Source: Lactococcus ileimucosae (GTDB taxonomy: Bacteria > Bacillota > Bacilli > Lactobacillales > Streptococcaceae). Taken from it: a stretch of DNA of 64,000 nucleotides. The position numbers were made by a program, and so were the translations under genes. Numbering within the stretch: position 1 is the stretch's first letter; each line of letters begins with the position of its first letter. The stretch spans positions 1 to 64,000 of the forward strand of contig NZ_CALPDE010000006.1 in the NCBI RefSeq assembly GCF_943193185.1, written 5' to 3'. The notes beneath the pieces are model-generated. The model made no database searches. It had not been told where the DNA came from and was given only the letters and a program-made list of their open reading frames with translations. Shown here piece after piece: positions 46,065 through 55,726 of the stretch.

Positions 46065-47414
46065 TTAGCCCTCCTTAAAAGCATTTGTACGACGGTAAGC
46101 AATCAGAGAAACTGTAGCGGAGATGATAAAGATGATGATACCAATAGCAGAGGCGATGTTGTAACTTGGGATGGACTTCATGGTTAAGTTATAAAGCCAA
46201 GTAATCAACAAGTCTGTTGACCCTGCTTGGAAGTATTCCGCATTCAGTGGCCCCCCCCCCGTTAGGAGGAAAATGACGTTGAAGTTGTTAATGTTCCCGA
46301 TAAATTGTTGAATCAAAGCGGGTGTCATAACGAATAAAATTTGTGGGAATGTAATCGAACGGAAGATATGGAAGCTGTTAGCCCCGTCAATTTTAGCGGC
46401 TTCAATCTGATCCTGTGGTAAATTTTGAATAATCGCTGTTGAAATTAACATGGATACAGGGATACCGACCCACATATTGACACCGATAACGGAAATCTTA
46501 GCCAGCAAAGAGTCCATCAGAAATGGAATAGGATGATCGATGAGCCCGATACTCTGGAGCCAGCTGTTCAATGGTCCGTTATTGTCCAAGAACATATTCA
46601 TCATCAAGAGAGAGACGAATGAAGGAACGGCCATGACAATCACAAAAATCGTGCGCCAGAAAGCTTTGAATTTAATACCTGAGGACTCAATGAGCAAGGC
46701 AAGTAAAACGCCGAAGAAGAAGGTTGTAGCTGTGGCTGCAACTGCCCAGAAGAGTGTCCATCCCAAAACAGGGAAGAAAGTTCCAGCGATATTACCGGTA
46801 ATGATTTGACCAAAGGAAGCAAAGCCAGTCCAAGAAAAGCCAATAGGATGCTCTTGGTTGAAGTTGGTAAAGGCGATGGTAATCATGAAGAGCAGTGGGG
46901 CAATCGTAAAGACTAAGATACCAAGTACAGGTATAGCCATCAACGTATACTGGAGACGACTGTCCAAAAGTGTTGCTAAGTCTTCAAGAGTAGTTGGGAT
47001 ATGCTCTCCGTCACGGTTTAAGGCATAAAGATGACGTGTTGAGCGTAGGCTTGTGATGTAGATGACAGCGAACATCGCGATGAAAACCAGTGCCATTACG
47101 CCGAAAAGGAGAATGAGCATTGAGTTATCAGGTTGTTGTGTAACATAAATCTGGCGAGCTTCATCAAAAACGACTTGTTTTGTCTTGACGTGTCCTAGAC
47201 TACTCAAAAGACTAATTGCGCTTATACCATTGAAAATAAGCCAGAAGAGAAAGACAATTTCAATAATAAGGAAGATAAGACCTTTAAGCCATTGCTTATT
47301 TTTTAGTTGAGCCAAACCCATAATGAAGAAACTAAGCTTAGTGAAAATATCACCTTCACGCCATACTTCTTTATATGTTGCCTCAGGAGATGGTTTAATT
47401 TTCTTTTTAAACAT
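46065..47414 (-). CDS. malF: Maltodextrin ABC transporter permease MalF, carrying a G10 tract
   Basis: 449 residues, about eight helices: two at the N terminus, then the conserved six-helix permease core with EAA loop IEAAKIDGANSFHIFRSITFP. The segment LLTGGGPLNAEYFQAG is conserved in MalF-type permeases, but its three glycines are encoded by an unbroken run of ten G on the coding strand (46260-46251). The frame is open in this copy. AAGGGTAAAATTT precedes the ATG. Confidence 0.94.
   Translation of the reverse strand: MFKKKIKPSPEATYKEVWREGDIFTKLSFFIMGLAQLKNKQWLKGLIFLIIEIVFLFWLIFNGISAISLLSSLGHVKTKQVVFDEARQIYVTQQPDNSMLILLFGVMALVFIAMFAVIYITSLRSTRHLYALNRDGEHIPTTLEDLATLLDSRLQYTLMAIPVLGILVFTIAPLLFMITIAFTNFNQEHPIGFSWTGFASFGQIITGNIAGTFFPVLGWTLFWAVAATATTFFFGVLLALLIESSGIKFKAFWRTIFVIVMAVPSFVSLLMMNMFLDNNGPLNSWLQSIGLIDHPIPFLMDSLLAKISVIGVNMWVGIPVSMLISTAIIQNLPQDQIEAAKIDGANSFHIFRSITFPQILFVMTPALIQQFIGNINNFNVIFLLTGGGPLNAEYFQAGSTDLLITWLYNLTMKSIPSYNIASAIGIIIFIISATVSLIAYRRTNAFKEG
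46251..46260. repeat. Ten-base C/G homopolymer inside malF
   Basis: Ten C on plus (ten G in the gene), flanked by GG and GTTAGG. Very unusual in this AT-rich DNA, where glycine is mostly GGT or GGA. Slippage by one base would truncate MalF's core. Confidence 0.9.
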
Positions 47415-47433
47415 AAATTTTACCCTTTTTTAT

Positions 47434-47468
47434 ATAAAAAATAAGAGGATTAGGATGAGCCCAATCCC
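47434..47468 (-). terminator. Intercistronic hairpin between malE and malF
   Basis: Minus strand GGATTGGG pairs with CCTAATCC (one G-U pair) over a five-base loop, then TCTTATTTTTTAT. Probably a partial terminator or 3' stabiliser that keeps malE mRNA above malFG. Confidence 0.6.
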
Positions 47469-47484
47469 CTTAGAGTTAATTAAA

Positions 47485-48720
47485 TTATTCAGTAGCTGAT
47501 GAGATTGATTTCACGAAGTTATCAAGTTGTGCTTGGTATTGTGCAGCTGGAGTTTTACCTTTATAGGCATTTTCGATCAGTGGAGCTGCTAAGTTCCAGA
47601 AAGTTGCCATTTGTGGCATCTTAGGCATCAAAGTATCATTTTCTACCTGTTTGATTACTGCAAGAGCAACAGGATCTTTAGCAACTTCAGAATCTTTTTG
47701 GGCTTCTTTTGATACTGGAATTGCATTATTAGCCTTGTACAAAGCTAATTGTGATTCTGTGTTTGACAAGTATTGTGCCAAGGCAGAAGCAGCAACAGGA
47801 TCTTTAGATTGTGAGTTAACAGCCAATGTACCTACACCAGAGAAAGCTTGCATTTGTTTAGAACCAGAACCAAAGTCTGCTGTTGGTAAGGCTGAGGCAC
47901 CAAAGTTATCACCAAGGATTTCTTTGATTGTAGCGCCATCCCATGGCCCATCAAGAACAGCTGATGTTTTACCAGATTTAAGGTCTGAAAGAAGTGCTGT
48001 ACCAGATTGTTTTACGCCTGGGTTGGATTTTTGTTGAGCAAACCATGCCATTGCTTGCACGCCTGCTTCTGTGTTTGCATCTGTACCATCAACTGTTTCA
48101 CCATCTTTACCAAAGAGATATGTGCCATTAGAAAGGAAGACAGGATACCAGTTGTAGGAGTTTGTAAAGTCCGTACCAATTGGTTTTTCAGCAGTGAAAT
48201 CTGACCAATCTTTTGGTGCTTCACTAAATTTTGCTTTATTATAGTAAACAATGTTTGATTGTTCATCTTGTGGATAAGCATAGAGTTTGCCTTTCCAAGA
48301 AACAGCATCAACAGCGATTGGGATATCGTTAGATTTCACCCAGTCTGTAGCTGATGGAGAAAGCGGGTTGATATAACCTGCCTCAGCCATAGCACCCAAC
48401 TGGTCATTAGGCGCTTTGAAGACATCTGCTGCCTTAGCTGGGTCCTTGCTTACATCTTGCTTAGCGTTTGCAGAACCGTTTGGAGATTGGGTAACAGTGA
48501 CTTTGATGTTGGGATATTCCTTGTTGAAGTCCTTGATCAATTCTTTGTAAGAAGCGACATTTGCAGGGTCAACCCAAAGTGTCACCGAACCCTTATGGTC
48601 TTTTGCATCTGAAGAAGCTGAAGTTGAACTTCCGCTGTCTTTACTGTTGCCACACGCAGCTAGACTGGCTAGAGCAATGAGAGAGACACTACTCAGAGCA
48701 ACTTTTTTCCATGTGTTCAT
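47485..48720 (-). CDS. malE: Maltose/maltodextrin-binding lipoprotein MalE
   Basis: Extracellular solute-binding protein of family 1. 411 residues; signal peptide MNTWKKVALSSVSLIALASL with lipobox LAAC, lipidated Cys23, a Ser/Lys/Asp spacer, then the binding domain (VTLWVDPANVASYKELIKDF; AYPQDEQSNIVYYNKAKF; AVLDGPWDG). AGGAGGAAATATT precedes the ATG. First gene of malEFG; its promoter overlaps a LacI-type operator. Confidence 0.95.
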   Translation of the reverse strand: MNTWKKVALSSVSLIALASLAACGNSKDSGSSTSASSDAKDHKGSVTLWVDPANVASYKELIKDFNKEYPNIKVTVTQSPNGSANAKQDVSKDPAKAADVFKAPNDQLGAMAEAGYINPLSPSATDWVKSNDIPIAVDAVSWKGKLYAYPQDEQSNIVYYNKAKFSEAPKDWSDFTAEKPIGTDFTNSYNWYPVFLSNGTYLFGKDGETVDGTDANTEAGVQAMAWFAQQKSNPGVKQSGTALLSDLKSGKTSAVLDGPWDGATIKEILGDNFGASALPTADFGSGSKQMQAFSGVGTLAVNSQSKDPVAASALAQYLSNTESQLALYKANNAIPVSKEAQKDSEVAKDPVALAVIKQVENDTLMPKMPQMATFWNLAAPLIENAYKGKTPAAQYQAQLDNFVKSISSATE

Positions 48721-48768
48721 AATATTTCCTCCTAAATTCGAAAATAATTTTTCTTGCTTTATAATTCT

Positions 48769-48797
48769 ATTTTATGCAAACGCTTCCGTTTTGTCAA
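48769..48797 (-). promoter_or_regulatory. Promoter of malEFG
   Basis: Minus strand TTGACA (48797-48792), 17-base spacer, TAAAAT (48774-48769): near consensus. Confidence 0.8.
48775..48788. promoter_or_regulatory. MalR/CcpA-type operator in the malE spacer
   Basis: TGCAAACGCTTCCG on plus fills most of the malE promoter spacer; the minus reading CGGAAGCGTTTGCA fits the cre pattern with one mismatch. Shares TGCAAACG-TT-CG with the site upstream of the neopullulanase gene. Confidence 0.65.
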
Positions 48798-48917
48798 GTT
48801 CTGGTGTGTTACAATTTGGTTACTTTAAAAAGTTGGTATATATAAAATGGAGGTATGTATCAGATGTGCCAGATAATGTATTTTCTGTTTGAAAATGAAA
48901 GAACTTAAAATAATATT

Positions 48918-48931
48918 TGCAAACGGTTGCG
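48918..48931. promoter_or_regulatory. MalR/CcpA-type operator at the neopullulanase promoter
   Basis: TGCAAACGGTTGCG overlaps the -35 (TTGCGT 48927-48932). It is the second copy of the TGCAAACG-type site in this divergent region. Confidence 0.65.
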
Positions 48932-48955
48932 TAAAAATTGAGCTTGTGCTAAAAT
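48927..48955 (+). promoter_or_regulatory. Promoter of the maltodextrin-degradation operon
   Basis: TTGCGT (48927-48932), 17-base spacer, extended -10 TGC-TAAAAT (48950-48955). Confidence 0.7.
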
Positions 48956-48986
48956 GAAGAAAAACAAAAAAGCGAGGTCTTTATTT

Positions 48987-50744
48987 ATGAACAAAGCAGC
49001 TGTTTATCATCGCCCAGAGTCAGAATTTGCTTATCTTTATACGGAAGAGACAATCCATGTACGTTTAAGAGTGGCGCGTGATGACGTTAAAAGTGTCGTA
49101 TTAATCTATGGTGATCCCTATATGTTTTCAGAACGCGAGGGTCAGACGGCGAAAGCTTGGGATTATCAAGAAGCAGAAATGCGATATGCTCTTTCTACAG
49201 AGGAAAGTGACTTCTATATGACAGAGGTCGGTGTACCGCATAAGCGAATGGATTATGTATTTCTAATCACAGGACATGATGGAGAAAAAATTGTTTACAC
49301 AGATTCAGGTATCTTGCCCTATGAAGATAAATTACTCACAGGGAAATATGCAGCCTTTCGTATGCCTTTCTTCCATGAAGTGGATCGTTTCAAGGCACCA
49401 GATTGGGTAAAAAATACTGTCTGGTATCAGATTTTCCCAGAACGTTTTGCCAATGGAAATCCAGCAATTAATCCGGAAGGAGTAAAAGAGTGGGATCCAA
49501 CAGAGTCACCAGAACGTCAAGATTTTTATGGTGGCGATCTTCAAGGTGTGATTGATCATCTGGATCATCTGACTGACTTGGGGATCAATGGTATCTACTT
49601 TACCCCTGTTTTCCAAGCTCATTCCAATCATAAGTATGACACTGAAGATTATCTGAAAATTGACAAGCATTTTGGTGACTTGGACGTTTTCAAAAAATTG
49701 GTAAAAGCGGCGCATCAACGTGGGATAAAAGTCATGCTGGATGCGGTCTTTAATCATATTGGTGATACAAGTCCGCAATGGCAGGACGTTCTGAAAAATC
49801 AAAAAAATTCCAAATACGCAGAATGGTTCCATATCAATGAATGGCCGGCAAGCTATGTCGCAACGGATGACTTTGAAGTTGCGGAGTCGGCAACATATGA
49901 TACTTTTGCTTTCACACCGCATATGCCCAAGTTAAACACTGCAAATAAAGAGGTTCAAGATTACCTCTTAAACATTGCAGAATATTGGATTAAAGAGTGT
50001 GATATTGACGCTTGGCGTTTGGATGTTGCGGACGAGGTTGATCATGCTTTCTGGAAGAAATTCCGTACAACTTGCGATGCGGCTAAGAAAGACTTTTACA
50101 TCTTAGGAGAAGTTTGGCATTCTGCACAGCCTTGGCTTGTCGGAGACGAGTTTTCAGCAGTGATGAATTACGCCTATACAAACGCCATTATTGACACTTT
50201 TGTAAAAAAAGAATTGAACTTGGAGCAAATGGTGTCAACCATTAACGCTCAGCTTATGCTTTACCGCAAGCAAACCAACCAAGTGATGTTTAACATTCTG
50301 GATTCGCACGATACGCCACGACTGTTGACACAAGCAAAAGGTAATAAAGACTTGGTCAAGCAAGTTCAAGCCTTTATGTATATGCAGCCTGGGGTCCCTT
50401 GTATCTACTACGGTGATGAGTATGGTTTAGATGGTGGAGCTGATCCAGACTGTCGTAAGTGTATGCCTTGGGCGGAAGAACACCAAGATTTAGAGATGTT
50501 TGCTTTCTTTAAGGAATTGGTAGCGTTCCGCCGCGAATATGCGGACATATTGAGTCAGTCCGATGTGGAATGGCAAGTGATTGATGATGCGAATGGCCTT
50601 GTAAAACTCGTACGTGGCGAAATTAGTGCAGTCTTTAATACGGGTGAGCAACCTGTAGAATTTACAGGAAATGAAGTGCTTCTGGCGCATCTGACAGAGG
50701 AAAATCAAGTTCAAAAAGATGGATTTGTAATTTATAAAAAATAA
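48987..50744 (+). CDS. Neopullulanase/maltogenic amylase-type GH13 enzyme
   Basis: Cytoplasmic hydrolase of maltodextrins, cyclodextrins or pullulan. ATG 48987 gives MNKAAVYHRPESEFAYLY, the family N terminus, with GCGAGG upstream; an ATG at 48954 overlaps the -10 and cannot be used. 585 residues: N-terminal CBM34-like domain (1-120), GH13 barrel with nucleophile Asp346 (WRLDVADEVD), acid Glu375 (LGEVWH) and Asp442 (DSHDT), C-terminal beta domain. No signal peptide. Confidence 0.92.
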   Translation: MNKAAVYHRPESEFAYLYTEETIHVRLRVARDDVKSVVLIYGDPYMFSEREGQTAKAWDYQEAEMRYALSTEESDFYMTEVGVPHKRMDYVFLITGHDGEKIVYTDSGILPYEDKLLTGKYAAFRMPFFHEVDRFKAPDWVKNTVWYQIFPERFANGNPAINPEGVKEWDPTESPERQDFYGGDLQGVIDHLDHLTDLGINGIYFTPVFQAHSNHKYDTEDYLKIDKHFGDLDVFKKLVKAAHQRGIKVMLDAVFNHIGDTSPQWQDVLKNQKNSKYAEWFHINEWPASYVATDDFEVAESATYDTFAFTPHMPKLNTANKEVQDYLLNIAEYWIKECDIDAWRLDVADEVDHAFWKKFRTTCDAAKKDFYILGEVWHSAQPWLVGDEFSAVMNYAYTNAIIDTFVKKELNLEQMVSTINAQLMLYRKQTNQVMFNILDSHDTPRLLTQAKGNKDLVKQVQAFMYMQPGVPCIYYGDEYGLDGGADPDCRKCMPWAEEHQDLEMFAFFKELVAFRREYADILSQSDVEWQVIDDANGLVKLVRGEISAVFNTGEQPVEFTGNEVLLAHLTEENQVQKDGFVIYKK

Positions 50745-50864
50745 TTAAAATAAGTTTCTTAAACAACAGGTAGCTGATGACCACTTCCTAGGCAGAAAAC
50801 GCTCTTTTCTATATTACTTCCTATATTGAAAAAATTTGTCATAATAGAGAAGAGGGAGATGAAA

Positions 50865-51137
50865 ATGAGAGAGATGCTATTGATTGCTCTGACGGTTTGG
50901 AATATTATCGTATTTGTTGTCTACGCTATAGATAAACGTCGAGCACAGAGACATGCCTGGCGAGTCCCTGAAAAGTCCTTGGTCATGCAAGCTATTTTCG
51001 GTGGTGGTTTCGGTGCATTTCTAGCTGGAAAAATTTGCCATCATAAAACGCGGAAATGGTATTTTTGGCTGGCTTGGTTAGTCGGGCTATTGATTGATGT
51101 AGGTTTGCTTGTTTTAATTCTAAGCTATACAGTTTAA
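50865..51137 (+). CDS. DUF1294 membrane protein
   Basis: 90 residues from ATG 50865 (AGAGGGA upstream; ATG 50859 is also possible). Three hydrophobic segments with the DUF1294 pattern: YAIDKRRAQRHAWRVPE, then GGGFGAFLAGKICHHKTRKWYF. Function unknown. Its place between two maltodextrin enzymes, nine bases before the second, means cotranscription, but nothing links it to sugar use. Confidence 0.8.
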   Translation: MREMLLIALTVWNIIVFVVYAIDKRRAQRHAWRVPEKSLVMQAIFGGGFGAFLAGKICHHKTRKWYFWLAWLVGLLIDVGLLVLILSYTV

Positions 51138-51146
51138 GGTTAAAAA

Positions 51147-52754
51147 ATGAAAAAAGAAAATTTCTCACATATGGTAGGATACCAAATTTATCCCAAGTCT
51201 TTTAAAGACAGTAATGGTGATGGCATTGGTGACTTGCAAGGAATCATTCAAAAATTGCCCTATTTGAAAGATTTGGGAGTAGATTTTATTTGGATAAATC
51301 CAATCTATAAAAGTCCACAAGTTGATGGTGGTTATGATATATCAGACTTTTACAGTATTGATGAACGTTTTGGAAGTTTGGAAGACCTGAAAGAACTTTT
51401 AGAAAAGGCACATGCGAGTGGCTTAAAAGTTATCATGGATCTGGTTGTTAACCATACTTCAGACCAACATCCTTGGTTTATTGAAGCTAAAAAATCAAAA
51501 GATAATCCCTATCGGGCTTATTATCACTGGGCAGACGCTAAACCAGATGAAATGCCTAATAACTGGCAGTCTTTTTTTGGCGGTTCAACTTGGGCCTACG
51601 ATGAAAAGACAGAGCAAGCGTATTTTCATGTCTTTGCGAAAGAACAGCCAGATTTGAACTGGAAAAAACCACACGTGCGTCAAGAAATCTATAAGATGAT
51701 TAGATGGTGGTTGGAGTTCGGTGTGGATGGTTTCCGTTTGGATGCCATTTCCCATATTCAAAAGGAAGATTGGGATTTTAAAATCAAGTCATTAAAGGGA
51801 AATGACCCCTGGCAACCTTTTATGAATGTGTCAGGAATTGAGCAGTATATGTCTGACTTAAAAGAGATATTTGACCAATATGATGCATTAACGGTAGGTG
51901 AAGCATCGGGTGTAACTTCAACAGAGGCTCCAGATTGGACGGATGCAAGTTCTGGTTATCTTAATATGATTTTTGAGTTGGAGCATAATGTTCGTCAAGA
52001 AGGAAACCCTGGACATACTTGGATATATGCTTACAAGAAGATAATCATGCGTTGGCAGAAAGATATGCTGGCTCGGGGATGGAATGCGCTCTACCTTGAA
52101 AATCATGATCAGCCCCGAGCAATCAGTTGTTTCGGTGATGGCAGTATTGCCTCTGCCAAGTGTCTTGCAGTATCGTATATGCTTTTAAGAGGAACGCCAT
52201 TCATTTATCAAGGACAAGAGATAGGGATGAGTAATTTTCCCTTTACGGATATAGCGCAAACGGATGCCACTGAGATTAGGCATGCTTATGAAGTGCTTTT
52301 AGCTCAGGGTCTCACTGAAAAGGAAGCCCTAGACAAGGTCATGGCGAACAGCAGAGACCACTCACGTACACCAATGCAATGGGATGATAGTCCTAATGCG
52401 GGCTTTACAAGCGGGAAACCCTGGATGCCGATTCATCCAGACTATAAGGAAATCAATGTGAAAAATGCACAAGAGCTCTTGAATCTTTATAAAGATTTAA
52501 TACGTCTGCGGCATGAGGAAGAAGACATCGCGCAAGGCAGCATTCGTTTTCTCTTTGAGCGCCATCTGACCGCTTTTGTATATCAACGGGAGGCATTTTT
52601 GATTATTACTAATCTGGGGAAAACAAAGGCACATTTGGATTTTTCAGAGCTTGAGACAAAGGATTATCAACACATTCTCGGGAGCCGTGAAAGAAATCTT
52701 GAAGAAAAAATGAGTCTTTTGCCTTGGGAATACCATGTGTTTAAGAAAAATTAA
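51147..52754 (+). CDS. malL: GH13 alpha-glucosidase / oligo-1,6-glucosidase
   Basis: Cuts glucose from short malto- or isomalto-oligosaccharides in the cytoplasm. 535 residues. [20 protein letters not shown] marks the oligo-1,6-glucosidase group with a calcium loop; catalytic Asp199 (FRLDAISHI), Glu252 (VGEAS), Asp321 (NHDQPR). The residue after Asp199 region reads DAISHI, Val-less, pointing to alpha-1,6 rather than strict alpha-1,4 use, though not decisive. Trehalose-6-phosphate hydrolase is a related alternative, but the locus favours maltodextrin. Confidence 0.88.
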   Translation: MKKENFSHMVGYQIYPKSFKDSNGDGIGDLQGIIQKLPYLKDLGVDFIWINPIYKSPQVDGGYDISDFYSIDERFGSLEDLKELLEKAHASGLKVIMDLVVNHTSDQHPWFIEAKKSKDNPYRAYYHWADAKPDEMPNNWQSFFGGSTWAYDEKTEQAYFHVFAKEQPDLNWKKPHVRQEIYKMIRWWLEFGVDGFRLDAISHIQKEDWDFKIKSLKGNDPWQPFMNVSGIEQYMSDLKEIFDQYDALTVGEASGVTSTEAPDWTDASSGYLNMIFELEHNVRQEGNPGHTWIYAYKKIIMRWQKDMLARGWNALYLENHDQPRAISCFGDGSIASAKCLAVSYMLLRGTPFIYQGQEIGMSNFPFTDIAQTDATEIRHAYEVLLAQGLTEKEALDKVMANSRDHSRTPMQWDDSPNAGFTSGKPWMPIHPDYKEINVKNAQELLNLYKDLIRLRHEEEDIAQGSIRFLFERHLTAFVYQREAFLIITNLGKTKAHLDFSELETKDYQHILGSRERNLEEKMSLLPWEYHVFKKN

Positions 52755-52777
52755 GAGTAAGAAAGGGAGAAGAAAAT

Positions 52778-55042
52778 ATGAAAAAAATCAATAGAATCAT
52801 GGAAGTTGACCCTTGGTTAATCCAGTCAAATACATTGGAAAAAGAGGAACGCCGTTTACAGGAGTCCCTGACTTCGCTGGGGAATGGTTATATGGGGATG
52901 CGTGGAAACTTTTCTGAAAAATATTCAGGCGATCACCATCAAGGTACCTATATCGCAGGAGTTTGGTTTCCTGATAAAACGCGTGTTGGCTGGTGGAAAA
53001 ATGGCTATCCTGAATATTTTGGCAAGGCCATTAATGCGATGAATTTCTCTGGTGTTTCTGTCTTTATTGATGGAGAAGAAGTAGACCTGTATGCGGATAC
53101 TATCGAAAACTTTCATATTGCTCTAGATATGCAAAAAGGGACACTCTCTTACCATTATGAAAAAGCAGGTGTGGCTGTGTCAGTTGAGCGTTTCTTGTCT
53201 ATTGTTCACCCTGAGTTAGCCGTCTTTTCTTTCCGCTTCAAGAGCTTGGACGGCAAGGCGCACGTGATTCGGACAGAGTCTTTTATTGATGCAGATGTGC
53301 ACAATGAAGATTCAAATTATGAAGAAAAATTCTGGGCTGTTTTAGATAAAGGGGAAAGCCACACAGGTTCCTATATTGCCAGTCAAACGGTGGCTAATCC
53401 TTTTGGTGTGGAACAATTTACGGTACTCGCAGGCCAAAGCTTCAAAGGTGATTTTCAAGCCAAAGGGCAGGAGCTAGAAGATGAAAAAGTCCTTGATTTT
53501 CATGAAGCTGTTTTAGAGCAGGAGGAACTGCATTTTGAAAAGCGTGTCCTTGTTCTGACCAGCCGTGATTATGCAGATTTAACAGAGATGGAAGCTGCCT
53601 TGCTTGAGTTAGAACAAGTTATAAATGAAAAGGATTATGCGCAACTTTTACAGGAACACGTGCAAGCCTGGGCTGAACGTTGGGCACTTGCTGATGTTGA
53701 AATCAAAGGTTCGGATCTCGCGCAGCAAGGTATCCGTTTTAACCTTTTCCAGCTTTTTGCTACTTATTACGGGGAAGACGAACGTCTAAACATTGGCCCT
53801 AAAGGCTTTACAGGAGAAAAATATGGCGGCGCAACCTATTGGGATACAGAGGCTTACGCTGTACCACTCTACCTCGCTCTAGCAGATCAGAAGGTTACAG
53901 AAAACCTCTTGCGTTATCGTCATAAACAACTGCCTCAGGCACAGCACAATGCGAGACAGCAAGATTTGGCTGGGGCCCTCTATCCGATGGTAACCTTTAC
54001 AGGGATAGAATGTCATAACGAATGGGAAATAACCTTTGAGGAAATTCATCGTAATGGCGCAATTGCTTATGCTATCTATAACTATACCAACTATACAGGG
54101 GACGAAAGCTATCTGGCTCATGAAGGTTTAGAAGTTCTTGTGGAGATTGCTCGCTTTTGGGCAGACCGTGTCCACTATTCAGAGCGTAAAAAAGCTTACA
54201 TGATTCATGGTGTTACTGGTCCAAATGAATATGAAAACAACATTAACAATAATTGGTACACCAATACATTGGCCAGCTGGGTTTTGGCTTATACATTAGA
54301 AAGCTTGGAAAAGTATCCTCGTCCAGATTTAGCGGTGTCAGCAGATGAGTTGGCAAAATGGAAAGACATCATTGCGCACATGTACTATCCAGAAGATGAG
54401 GAGCTAGGGATTTTTGTCCAACATGATGGCTTCCTGGATAAGGACTTGACACCAGTGGCTGAGCTGGAACCTGAACATTTGCCTTTGAATCAAAACTGGT
54501 CTTGGGATAGAATTTTGCGTTCCCCTTATATCAAGCAGGCTGACGTGTTGCAAGGAATTTATTTCTTTGGTGATCGCTATAGCTTAGAAGAAAAACGCCG
54601 TAATTTTGATTTTTACGAGCCCCTAACAGTCCATGAAAGCTCACTTTCGCCTTCGATTCATGCCGTTTTGGCTGCGGAGCTTGGCATGGAGGATAAGGCG
54701 GTAGAAATGTATGAGCGTACAGCACGCTTAGACTTGGACAACTATAACAATGACACAGAGGACGGTTTACACATTACTTCAATGACCGGCTCTTGGCTGG
54801 CTATTGTCCAAGGTTTTGCTCAAATGAAAACTTGGAATGGTCAATTGAGCTTTGCGCCTTTCCTTCCGAAAGCTTGGGAATCTTACAGCTTCCACATCAA
54901 TTATCGGGGACGTTTGCTCAAAGTTAGCGTAGGTGAAAAGTTAGTGCTTGAGTTGCTTAAGGGTGATGCGATAGAGCTTGAAGTTTACGGAGAAAAAGTA
55001 CATCTGAAAGATACATATGAAACAGAGGTGAAACATGTTTAA
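52778..55042 (+). CDS. malP: Maltose phosphorylase (GH65)
   Basis: Splits maltose with inorganic phosphate to glucose and beta-glucose-1-phosphate, saving ATP. 754 residues: N-terminal beta-sandwich (about 1-270), (alpha/alpha)6 barrel with acid Glu484 in GPNEYENN, C-terminal jelly roll. Phosphate-site segment [11 protein letters not shown] near 620. AAGGGAG precedes the ATG. Kojibiose/trehalose phosphorylases are relatives; the mal locus and pgmB favour maltose. It overlaps pgmB by eight bases. Confidence 0.93.
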   Translation: MKKINRIMEVDPWLIQSNTLEKEERRLQESLTSLGNGYMGMRGNFSEKYSGDHHQGTYIAGVWFPDKTRVGWWKNGYPEYFGKAINAMNFSGVSVFIDGEEVDLYADTIENFHIALDMQKGTLSYHYEKAGVAVSVERFLSIVHPELAVFSFRFKSLDGKAHVIRTESFIDADVHNEDSNYEEKFWAVLDKGESHTGSYIASQTVANPFGVEQFTVLAGQSFKGDFQAKGQELEDEKVLDFHEAVLEQEELHFEKRVLVLTSRDYADLTEMEAALLELEQVINEKDYAQLLQEHVQAWAERWALADVEIKGSDLAQQGIRFNLFQLFATYYGEDERLNIGPKGFTGEKYGGATYWDTEAYAVPLYLALADQKVTENLLRYRHKQLPQAQHNARQQDLAGALYPMVTFTGIECHNEWEITFEEIHRNGAIAYAIYNYTNYTGDESYLAHEGLEVLVEIARFWADRVHYSERKKAYMIHGVTGPNEYENNINNNWYTNTLASWVLAYTLESLEKYPRPDLAVSADELAKWKDIIAHMYYPEDEELGIFVQHDGFLDKDLTPVAELEPEHLPLNQNWSWDRILRSPYIKQADVLQGIYFFGDRYSLEEKRRNFDFYEPLTVHESSLSPSIHAVLAAELGMEDKAVEMYERTARLDLDNYNNDTEDGLHITSMTGSWLAIVQGFAQMKTWNGQLSFAPFLPKAWESYSFHINYRGRLLKVSVGEKLVLELLKGDAIELEVYGEKVHLKDTYETEVKHV

Positions 55043-55700
55043 AGCTGTATTATTTGACTTAGATGGTGTCATTACAGATACTGCCGAGTACCATTTTCAG
55101 GCTTGGAAAGCTCTGGCTGAAGAGCTGGGGATTTCAGGAGTCGACAGGACTTTCAATGAGCAGTTGAAAGGTGTATCTCGAGAAGATTCGCTCAGAAAAA
55201 TACTGGAGCTTGGGGGTAAAATGGATGACTATGACCCCGAAGCCTTTGCTCAGCTCGCAAAACGAAAAAATGATAACTATGTGCGGATGATTCAAGAAGT
55301 TGGACCAGACGATGTTTATCCTGGGATTCTTGACTTATTAGAAAGCTTACGTGCGGCGGGCATCAAGATTGCTTTGGCTTCCGCTTCAAAAAACGGTCCC
55401 TTTCTTCTCGAAGCCATGGGTTTAAGTGGGTATTTTGATGCGATTGCTGATCCAGCAAAAGTTGCTTTTTCTAAGCCAGCACCAGATATCTTCTTGGCTG
55501 CCGCTGCTGGAGTAGATGTGCCTATCCATTCTTGTATTGGGATTGAGGATGCCCAGGCTGGTATTGCGGCCATAAAGGCTGCTGGTGCTGTACCTGTCGG
55601 TGTAGGTTCTACCGAGGAATTAGGTACAGATATCGCCCTCGTTCCCGATACAAGCGCTCTGTCTCTTGAATTATTGACAAAAGTTTGGGAGAATAAGTAG
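55035..55700 (+). CDS. pgmB: Beta-phosphoglucomutase
   Basis: Converts beta-glucose-1-phosphate from maltose phosphorylase to glucose-6-phosphate. HAD fold, 221 residues, nucleophile Asp8 and acid/base Asp10 in [18 protein letters not shown]; cap domain follows; [10 protein letters not shown] and GIEDAQAGI are later motifs. Coupled to malP by an eight-base overlap. Confidence 0.96.
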   Translation: MFKAVLFDLDGVITDTAEYHFQAWKALAEELGISGVDRTFNEQLKGVSREDSLRKILELGGKMDDYDPEAFAQLAKRKNDNYVRMIQEVGPDDVYPGILDLLESLRAAGIKIALASASKNGPFLLEAMGLSGYFDAIADPAKVAFSKPAPDIFLAAAAGVDVPIHSCIGIEDAQAGIAAIKAAGAVPVGVGSTEELGTDIALVPDTSALSLELLTKVWENK

Positions 55701-55726
55701 AAGAGAGTAGAGTCAGGAGATAAAAG

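Noticed and set aside
48954-48986. Upstream ATG of the neopullulanase gene
   Set aside because: It overlaps the -10 element, and the internal ATG 48987 has an SD and the family-typical MNKAAVYHRPES start.
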